The notes under the pieces were generated by a model. It was given only the letters and a program-made list of their open reading frames with translations, ran no database searches and was not told where the DNA came from. Both the position numbers and the translations under genes were made by a program. A DNA stretch of 53,978 bases, taken from assembly GCA_027623095.1 (NCBI GenBank), contig JAQBVM010000004.1, positions 1 through 53,978 of the forward strand, written 5' to 3'. Of this stretch, positions 44,792 through 53,978 are shown piece by piece. Position 1 is the stretch's first letter; every line of letters begins with the position of its first letter. The stretch is from Verrucomicrobiota bacterium (GTDB lineage Bacteria; Verrucomicrobiota; Verrucomicrobiia; Limisphaerales; SIBE01).

Positions 44792-46114
44792 ATGAAGTTC
44801 TCCACTTACATCGTCGTTGTCCTCGCATTCCACTGCCTTGTTCCAAGCGCTCTCCAAGCAGCGAATTGGCCCCAATGGCGGGGTCCATTTTCCAATGGTT
44901 CTACGGATGAAGTGGGATTGCCATCCACGTGGTCTAAATCGGAGGGAGTCAAGTGGAGCCTGGATATGTCCGGTCCCAGCGCATCAACCGCCATTGTATG
45001 GGATGATTCCGTGTTCATTTCGACTGCCGACACGAGCACCAAGACGCTGCAAGCAATCTGCGTCGATCGCCAAACGGGGAAACTGCGCTGGCAGAAACAA
45101 ACCGGGGTTGGCATCGAGAGAGACGATAGAAGCAATTTTTCCTCGCCATCGCCGGTGACTGACGGGGAACGCGTAATCTTCTTTTACGGGAACGGGCAGC
45201 TTGTCGCGATGGATTTCGGTGGAAACGAGATTTGGTCGCGGAACATCCAGAAGGACTACGGCGAATTTGCATTTCAATGGACGTTTTCCTCCAGCCCGCT
45301 GCTGTATGATGGCAAGCTTTATTTGCAAGTGCTCCAACGGGATGTTGCCGTTAACGGTCGCGGCAACCGGGACGGATCGAATGATTCATACTTTTTGGCG
45401 ATCGATCCCGTCACGGGAAAGACCTTGTGGCGTCAGATTCGCCCCAGCCAGGCGGTTGCGGAATCCCGGGAATCTTTTACGACTCCTGTTGTTTTCGAAC
45501 ATGGCGGAAGGACGGAACTTCTGGTGATTGGAGGGGACGACTTGACAGGTTTTGATCCAATAACCGGCAAGGAGTTGTGGCGGTGGGGAACATGGAATCC
45601 AAACCGCATCGGGCATTGGCGATTAGTTCCTTCAGCCGTAGGGGGTGACGGGATCATACTAGCCTGCGCGCCAAAGCGTGATCCGATTTACGCAATTAAG
45701 GCCGGTGGTGACGGTCTGTTGACGGATTCGGCGATCGCGTGGAAAAGCGGAAATCAGAGCGTTCTTTCCTCAGATGTTCCGACTCCACTCTTTTACGAGG
45801 GGGATTTCCTAATTCTCAGCGATGTGCGGGGATCGTTGTCTAGGGTGGAACCGAAGACGGGAAAGATAGAGTGGACAACCGAGATGCCGGGAAGAAAGAA
45901 ATACGAGGCGTCACCCACGGGAGCGGACGGGAAAGTGTATTGTATGAACTTCGGCGGCGACGTCGTGGTTGTGAACGCGGGCGATGGCAAAATCGTCCAC
46001 CAAACGGCCATGGGCGAGCCCGGCGACGATTTCACGCGATCCTCGATTGCGGTTTCCCACGGGCAGCTCTTTATTCGAACGAATTCGAAACTTTTCTGCG
46101 TTGCGAAAGACTAA
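44792..46114 (+). CDS. Secreted PQQ-like beta-propeller repeat protein
   Basis: Signal peptide; NWPQWRGPFSNGSTDEVGLPSTWS; repeats VDRQTGKLRWQKQTGVG, IDPVTGKTLWRQIRPS, FDPITGKELWRWGTWN, VEPKTGKIEWTTEMPG. Confidence 0.94.
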   Translation: MKFSTYIVVVLAFHCLVPSALQAANWPQWRGPFSNGSTDEVGLPSTWSKSEGVKWSLDMSGPSASTAIVWDDSVFISTADTSTKTLQAICVDRQTGKLRWQKQTGVGIERDDRSNFSSPSPVTDGERVIFFYGNGQLVAMDFGGNEIWSRNIQKDYGEFAFQWTFSSSPLLYDGKLYLQVLQRDVAVNGRGNRDGSNDSYFLAIDPVTGKTLWRQIRPSQAVAESRESFTTPVVFEHGGRTELLVIGGDDLTGFDPITGKELWRWGTWNPNRIGHWRLVPSAVGGDGIILACAPKRDPIYAIKAGGDGLLTDSAIAWKSGNQSVLSSDVPTPLFYEGDFLILSDVRGSLSRVEPKTGKIEWTTEMPGRKKYEASPTGADGKVYCMNFGGDVVVVNAGDGKIVHQTAMGEPGDDFTRSSIAVSHGQLFIRTNSKLFCVAKD

Positions 46115-46134
46115 CAACGAAACAGTCCTAACTT

Positions 46135-47775
46135 CTAAAGCAGGTGACGTTTCAAAAAGGCCGCATAAACTTGGCATCGGATTTGAACATCAGTTTGGGA
46201 ATTCCCAACGATGACACCGGCGCTTCTCAGCCGGTAAAAGCTCTCAGGCGTCGGGCAATCCTCGCCTCGCAGCAATCCTCTCACAATGTCCGTGAGCGCT
46301 GCATCTTTGGCTAAGAGAACCAAAATCCGCCGCAGATGATCTCCGAACATTCCCTCATCCTGATCGGCTTCGGCTTCGACGGCGGCAATGTCAATCTCTC
46401 GAGATTTTATCTCGTGCAAGCCACGCCGAACGAGAAACGGGTGTCCTCCCACTAGTTGAACGAACCGATCGAGTTGTTGTTCGTCTTTCAGCGGATTTCC
46501 GTAACGTCTGTTTAGCTCTGTAACATTCGCGCGGGAGAAATCCTCCAAAACCAGTCGCGTTCCAATATTAAATGGAGACTGATTCATGTCTGTAATAAAA
46601 AGATGCGCTTCGGTCGCGTAAGCGATCGCAAGTGTTAAACCCGCCCAGGGGCCGGAAGGGTCCAGAGCTCGTTCGTTGTGCCACGAACGGAAAAGTCCGA
46701 ACACTTCGCTTCCAAACGGGCAGAGAAAAAGGCGATCAACCTCATCCAATCCCCAAACCAATGGTGCGTTGAGTCCTGCAAGCACTTCCCTGCGGATGAA
46801 TCGTTCAAAATTAATATTCGGCCCCCTTCGTTCGTCCCAGGTATCACCTGGCATCGTTTGCAGGTCCAGTTGATCAGCCAACGATTCAGCGAGACTGAGA
46901 TAGAAGTTTCCAACCGACTCAAGATTAACGGCGTTGAATTTTTGAAAATCTGTCAATGCCACTTTCGCGCCCCGCTCACGGGCGGTTTGCAGGCCTCGCG
47001 CTAGTAATGAAGTCTTTCCAATCTGGCGTCCTCCCTTAAGCAGTATGATGCTGTCATATCGGCTGACGGCATTTCGAAGTTCGGCATCGACGGGTCGTTT
47101 GATGTAAAATTCCGAATTAAGAGGGACGGCGCCGCCGATTGTTTCCAAGGGAAGGGGTCCAGAGGGTGCAGCGGGTTTCACGGCGGTTCCGAGGATGCGC
47201 ACGACAGCGGTGGGGCGAGGCACGAGACGAAGGCCTTTTCCTGGAACGACACGAACGGGAGGCTGAGCCGGGGCGATGTCTCTCAGAATCTGGACCAGTT
47301 CTGAAAGGACTCGAGCGTCATCCATAGGCGAGTTCCATACGAGTGCCTGAATGGGGTCCAGAATGCCAGCAATAGGCTCCGGAAGCGGCGCGTCGCTCTT
47401 CACTCGAATGGGAATCAGCTTGGGACGGCCCTGCTGACGCTGCGACGATTCGTGGGCGTTCTCGATCTCGAAAGCCACCATTTCACTGCAGACAGACGTA
47501 GTGGATATCAGTGGGATCACCGCATGCGCAGTTCGAATCTGTTGCTCGACTTCTTTAGCCCATTCGATTCCGAACAGAACTCCCTTATCGATCCATACGG
47601 CGAAGCCTAGATTTGTCAATTCCGTCTCAAGAGTCTTGAGAACATGCTCGTCCGCGGCAACGTCTCGCCGGTAAACCAGAGCGACGCGAAGGTGGGGCTT
47701 AGCTTTGCTGTCCGATGAGGAAGCCTCAGATCCAGGGAATCCAGATGTGTCGCTTGCTTGTTCTTCTTTTGACAT
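46135..47775 (-). CDS. TIR domain + AAA-like (STAND/PF14516-like) NTPase protein
   Basis: RVALVYRRDVAADEHVLKTLETELTNLGFAVWIDKGVLFGIEWAKEVEQQIRTAHAVIPLISTTSVCSEMVAFEIENA (TIR-like); FYIKRPVDAELRNAVSRYDSIILLKGGRQIGKTSLLARGL Walker A; APLVWGLDEVDRLF Walker B. Confidence 0.82.
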   Translation of the reverse strand: MSKEEQASDTSGFPGSEASSSDSKAKPHLRVALVYRRDVAADEHVLKTLETELTNLGFAVWIDKGVLFGIEWAKEVEQQIRTAHAVIPLISTTSVCSEMVAFEIENAHESSQRQQGRPKLIPIRVKSDAPLPEPIAGILDPIQALVWNSPMDDARVLSELVQILRDIAPAQPPVRVVPGKGLRLVPRPTAVVRILGTAVKPAAPSGPLPLETIGGAVPLNSEFYIKRPVDAELRNAVSRYDSIILLKGGRQIGKTSLLARGLQTARERGAKVALTDFQKFNAVNLESVGNFYLSLAESLADQLDLQTMPGDTWDERRGPNINFERFIRREVLAGLNAPLVWGLDEVDRLFLCPFGSEVFGLFRSWHNERALDPSGPWAGLTLAIAYATEAHLFITDMNQSPFNIGTRLVLEDFSRANVTELNRRYGNPLKDEQQLDRFVQLVGGHPFLVRRGLHEIKSREIDIAAVEAEADQDEGMFGDHLRRILVLLAKDAALTDIVRGLLRGEDCPTPESFYRLRSAGVIVGNSQTDVQIRCQVYAAFLKRHLL

Positions 47776-47945
47776 GTGCTGCGTTGAAAAATGTAACCTT
47801 TGTTCGCTGGCGCATTTACCGGTTGAATGTGGTCTGGGCCAGTGATTTTCAGACTGTGATGACAGGGTGTTTACACCAAATAGCGGGGGCCATACAAGGC
47901 AATTCCTTGCCAAGACTCGTCTTCACAATTAGCTTTCGCGTTCTT

Positions 47946-48875
47946 ATGGAAAACGTTGTCATCATTGGAACGGGCTGCGCCGGGCTGACGGCAGCGCTTT
48001 ATACGGCTCGGGCGAATCTAAGGCCAATCGTTTTGACAGGAATCATGCCGGGTGGATTGTTGACGACGACAAGCATCGTCGAGAATTATCCGGGTTTTCC
48101 GGAGGGTATCGACGGATTTGAATTGATGACGCGAATGCAGAAACAGGCGGAGAGATTTGGCGCCAAAGTTCAGTTTGGAACAGTTGAATCGATCGATTTC
48201 ACTGGTACTCCTCTCAGATTGACGGTGGACGGATCAGAGATAAGCACTAAGACCGTGATTATTGCTTCGGGGGCAGGCCACAGGCATTTGGGACTAGAAA
48301 GCGAAAGCCTTCTGGAACGGAAGGGGGTTACTTACTGCGCCACCTGTGATGGGGCGCTTCCGATGTTCCGCAATCAACCATTAGTCGTGGTAGGAGGCGG
48401 GGATTCCGCATGCGAAGAAGCGATGTATCTGACCCGGTTTGGGGCAAAGGTTTATTTGATTCACCGGCGCGATTCACTCCGCGCCTCAAGAATAATGGCG
48501 GAGCGAACGTTGGCGAATCCTAAGATTCAGCCGGTTTGGAACTCCGTGGTCACTGAGATTCTCGATGTTAGGGAGGATCGCGTAACCGGTGTCCGTGTCA
48601 GGAATCTGAAAACGGAAGAGGAATCGCTTCTCGACTGTGCCGGTGTGTTCGTCGCTATCGGGCACGTTCCCAATACTCAGTTGTTCAAGGGAATCGTGGA
48701 AATGGATGACAACGGATACATTACCCCCAAACGTGGCACCGAGACGAACGTTACTGGGGTTTTTGTTGCCGGAGATTGTTCGGATCACGTCTATCGGCAA
48801 GCCGTGACAGCCGCCGGGTTCGGCTGCGCGGCGGCAATTGACACGGAACGATATCTGGCGGCGCTTAGTCAGTGA
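47946..48875 (+). CDS. trxB: Thioredoxin-disulfide reductase
   Basis: VVIIGTGCAGLTAALYTARANLRPIVLTG; CATCDGALP redox site; VVVGGGDSACEEAMYLTRFG; GVFVAGDCSDHVYRQAVTAAGFGCAAAIDTERYL. Confidence 0.97.
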   Translation: MENVVIIGTGCAGLTAALYTARANLRPIVLTGIMPGGLLTTTSIVENYPGFPEGIDGFELMTRMQKQAERFGAKVQFGTVESIDFTGTPLRLTVDGSEISTKTVIIASGAGHRHLGLESESLLERKGVTYCATCDGALPMFRNQPLVVVGGGDSACEEAMYLTRFGAKVYLIHRRDSLRASRIMAERTLANPKIQPVWNSVVTEILDVREDRVTGVRVRNLKTEEESLLDCAGVFVAIGHVPNTQLFKGIVEMDDNGYITPKRGTETNVTGVFVAGDCSDHVYRQAVTAAGFGCAAAIDTERYLAALSQ

Positions 48876-48923
48876 AGGGCAGTAGTCATTACTGAACCCG
48901 CTTCCGGGATGTTTGACAACTAA

Positions 48924-49586
48924 ATGAAGCAAAGAACTTCGTCCATCGCTCGCAACACGAAGGAAACCCGGATTCAAGCGACTTTGAATCTCGACGGAAC
49001 GGGAAAGTCTCGCATCAAGACTGGGATCCCTTTTTTGGATCACATGCTTACCCTTTTCGCGAAGCATGCGACCGTCAACCTTTCGCTTCGTTGTTTTGGT
49101 GATCTGGAGGTGGATGGGCATCATACGGTGGAGGATTGCGGCATCGTGTTGGGATCAGCCATCTTCGCTGCTCTCGGAGACAAGGTCGGAATCAAGCGCT
49201 ATGGAACTGGATTTGACCCTGGAAACCCTTTGTGGGGTGAAGCCTACGTGCCGATGGACGAATGTTTGGCTCGGTGCGTCATCGATTTCAGCGGCAGGCC
49301 GTATTTGATTTGGCGGGGACTCAGCGACAAATCCCACAAACGCATATCTGTATCAGAGAGAAAGCAAGACGCCTCTTCGTCGTTCCGTTTCGGATTGGCA
49401 AAGGAATTCTTTCAAGGGTTTACAAACGAGGCGCGGTGCAATTTGCACCTGGAGTTGCTATACGGCGAGGAACCGCACCACATTGTGGAGGCTCTTTTTA
49501 AGGCGTTTGCGCGTGCGGTGGACGCGGCTTCGCAGAGGGATCCGCGCATCGGGGGCTTGCTTCCAACCACCAAAGGGAAGCTGTGA
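48924..49586 (+). CDS. hisB: Imidazoleglycerol-phosphate dehydratase
   Basis: TGIPFLDHMLTLFAKHA; DLEVDGHHTVEDCGIVLG; LHLELLYGEEPHHIVEALFKAFARAVDAA. Confidence 0.97.
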   Translation: MKQRTSSIARNTKETRIQATLNLDGTGKSRIKTGIPFLDHMLTLFAKHATVNLSLRCFGDLEVDGHHTVEDCGIVLGSAIFAALGDKVGIKRYGTGFDPGNPLWGEAYVPMDECLARCVIDFSGRPYLIWRGLSDKSHKRISVSERKQDASSSFRFGLAKEFFQGFTNEARCNLHLELLYGEEPHHIVEALFKAFARAVDAASQRDPRIGGLLPTTKGKL

Positions 49587-49626
49587 GTTGTCCTGAATAC
49601 GTTGTTCTTACTCCTCGTCCAAACGG

Positions 49627-50229
49627 ATGACAGCGCGAAGCGACTACGGTGGGATGTTGGAAGAGGCGCTGGTAAAAGCCGCGCGAGATGGGGATGTCGA
49701 TGCGTTTGAAGAATTGGTTGCGAGACATAAGGACAAGATTTTTGCCCGGGCTTACAGCATGATGCGGAATGAGGATTTGGCGACCGATATGTCCCAGGAA
49801 GCGTGGATCAAAGGCTGGCAGCGCCTTAGTCAGTTTCATGGAGATGCCAGTTTCGTTACGTGGTTGACGCGCATTGTCATCAATTTGTGCCTTGACGAAC
49901 TACGGAAACAGAAACGAAATCGTGCGGACTCGATCGAACTGCTGGATGAAAAGTCTGGCGGCGTTGAGCGGCATATGCCGGTTCATGACCCCAATCCAAC
50001 TGAGCGTCTCGAACGTGCGGAGCTTCGGCAGCGAATCGACAGGGCGTTGGGGCAGCTCTCATTCGAGCACAGAACAGTTTTGATTCTGCATGAATTCGAG
50101 GAAATGGAATATAAGGAAATCGCGAAGCGAATGGGATGTTCAATTGGAACCGTGATGTCACGGTTGTTTTATGCAAGGCGAAGGATAGCCAGTTTGCTGA
50201 GCGGCTTGAAACGAGAAGAACTGAGATGA
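49627..50229 (+). CDS. RpoE-like ECF RNA polymerase sigma factor
   Basis: DAFEELVARHKDKIFARAYSMMRNEDLATDMSQEAWIKGWQRL; LSFEHRTVLILHEFEEMEYKEIAKRMGCSIGTVMSRLFYARRRI. Confidence 0.94.
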   Translation: MTARSDYGGMLEEALVKAARDGDVDAFEELVARHKDKIFARAYSMMRNEDLATDMSQEAWIKGWQRLSQFHGDASFVTWLTRIVINLCLDELRKQKRNRADSIELLDEKSGGVERHMPVHDPNPTERLERAELRQRIDRALGQLSFEHRTVLILHEFEEMEYKEIAKRMGCSIGTVMSRLFYARRRIASLLSGLKREELR

Positions 50230-50705
50230 TGCACCACGCGACGGAACTTGAGCTTCAGGCCTACGCTGATAACGAGCTGTCTGCCGCAGAGTCGGGGAGG
50301 ATCGCCCAGATATTGAAGGACGATCCTGAAGCACTGGTGGTTTTCGAAGAGATTAAGTTTGCGAAATCGCTTTTGGCTGTCGGAGAGTTGGAAGCAACCA
50401 CTCCGGCAAGCCGGCAATTTTATTGGTCCAAAATTGAGCGAGCGATCGCATCCAAGAATTCCGATATTAGAGCGAACAGTTTGAATCCGTTTAAGAGACC
50501 CTGGCTTCGCTTCGGGTTGCCGGCTGCGGCTGCGGCACTGATAATTCTCTTGATTGCGCTCCTCAATCGTCCTTCGGTCGAACCCCCTGCGGTGGCGGGT
50601 TACTTTCATGAGATTGACGCGCCATTGGCCGAAGAAGACGCTATCTCCTTCCACTCAGAGTCTGCGGCGATGACCATCGTTTGGGTTGACAGCCGTGGTT
50701 ATTGA
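50226..50705 (+). CDS. Putative anti-sigma factor, single-pass membrane protein
   Basis: Starts at an ATGA overlap with the sigma-factor stop; ELELQAYADNELSAAESGRIAQIL; one TM segment (LPAAAAALIILLIALL). Confidence 0.7.
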   Translation: MMHHATELELQAYADNELSAAESGRIAQILKDDPEALVVFEEIKFAKSLLAVGELEATTPASRQFYWSKIERAIASKNSDIRANSLNPFKRPWLRFGLPAAAAALIILLIALLNRPSVEPPAVAGYFHEIDAPLAEEDAISFHSESAAMTIVWVDSRGY

Positions 50706-50751
50706 TTCGCATAGTTTTTGTGACGGACATTTTTGTTGAATACACGTTTGG

Positions 50752-51201
50752 ATGACAGCCTTTAGATACTCGACAGTTCTCCTTTTTGGATTGCTTCTTT
50801 CCAACGGGAGTCGATTTGTGCTGGCGGCGGAAGATCCGGCGCCAGCGTGTTTTAAGGCAAAATTGATCTGGGGTACGGATAGTGAGAACAAGAGAGATCC
50901 AAAGCTGAAGCCGGTGGACGCGAAATTGGTCGCCGGTTTCAAGAGGATCTTCAAATGGAAATACTACTATCGGGTGAACGAGGAAGAATTCTGTGTTCCG
51001 GCTGGACGTTCCAGGAAGATTCACCTCAGCGAGAAATGCGAAATACAAGTTCGGGATTTGGGGAAACCGATGGTCGAAGTCAAACTATTCGGTGAGGGAA
51101 CTCTGGTAAAATCCATCACTCACGCTGCTGTTAATTGTCTCGTTTTGGCGGGTGATGACAAGAACGACACAGCCTGGTTTGTCGTGCTGATTCCCAAATA
51201 G
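50752..51201 (+). CDS. Secreted protein of unknown function
   Basis: N-terminal signal-like segment (YSTVLLFGLLLSNGSRFVLAAE) and full-length ORF after the sigma/anti-sigma pair. Confidence 0.65.
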   Translation: MTAFRYSTVLLFGLLLSNGSRFVLAAEDPAPACFKAKLIWGTDSENKRDPKLKPVDAKLVAGFKRIFKWKYYYRVNEEEFCVPAGRSRKIHLSEKCEIQVRDLGKPMVEVKLFGEGTLVKSITHAAVNCLVLAGDDKNDTAWFVVLIPK

Positions 51202-51362
51202 CAGTGGGAACAGCTTTCTCAGCGAGGATACTCCGATTTTTGGCTCCGGCCGAAATAAGAAGTGTGCCTAAAGGTGCGTCAATATGTTCTACAAGCGAGT
51301 CTCCTAACCACTTCCTGTTGTGGTTCGTGTGCGTTGCGGAGGCGAAATAAAGATTGTCTTGA

Positions 51363-53936
<2,574 letters not shown>

Positions 53937-53978
53937 TTTGGGTGCTCGCGTTCACATGGAATATATGGGTAAACAGCA

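Overview
This 54-kb window looks like a chromosomal segment from a Verrucomicrobia-type bacterium. That assignment is inferred from gene content: CRTAC1/FG-GAP proteins, Gfo/Idh/MocA oxidoreductases, a PF07638-type ECF sigma factor, and many short dispersed inverted repeats. Most of it is housekeeping or metabolic: a lactonase end, accD, comF, metH, an RNase D-like gene, acyl-CoA ligase, trxB, hisB, gyrB, MsbA-like ABC, ABC-F, ClC, K+ channel and tRNA-Leu(CAG). The central block (about 23.7-37.7 kb) is a type II secretion operon with the order kinase-like gene, gspE, F, G, H, I, J, K, L-like, M-like, C/P-like, gspD. The clearest unusual signal is a roughly 105-bp MITE-like inverted-repeat element (TIR GTGTAGTGTCT...AGACACTACAC, TA duplication inside CTAG) inserted in gspE. 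Removing it exactly restores the reading frame (...HAALVS|RVKIMADMNIAERYLPQDG...). Other leads: a kinase-like protein with several degenerate catalytic motifs heading the operon, a GNAT-like/cNMP-binding fusion, a secretin with about six N1-type repeats, a ClC protein whose gating-glutamate motif reads GQYGP, a TIR + AAA-like NTPase, a patch of decayed gene fragments at 2.1-3.0 kb, and at least three dispersed inverted-repeat families. No searches could be run; family calls come from reading motifs in the translations.
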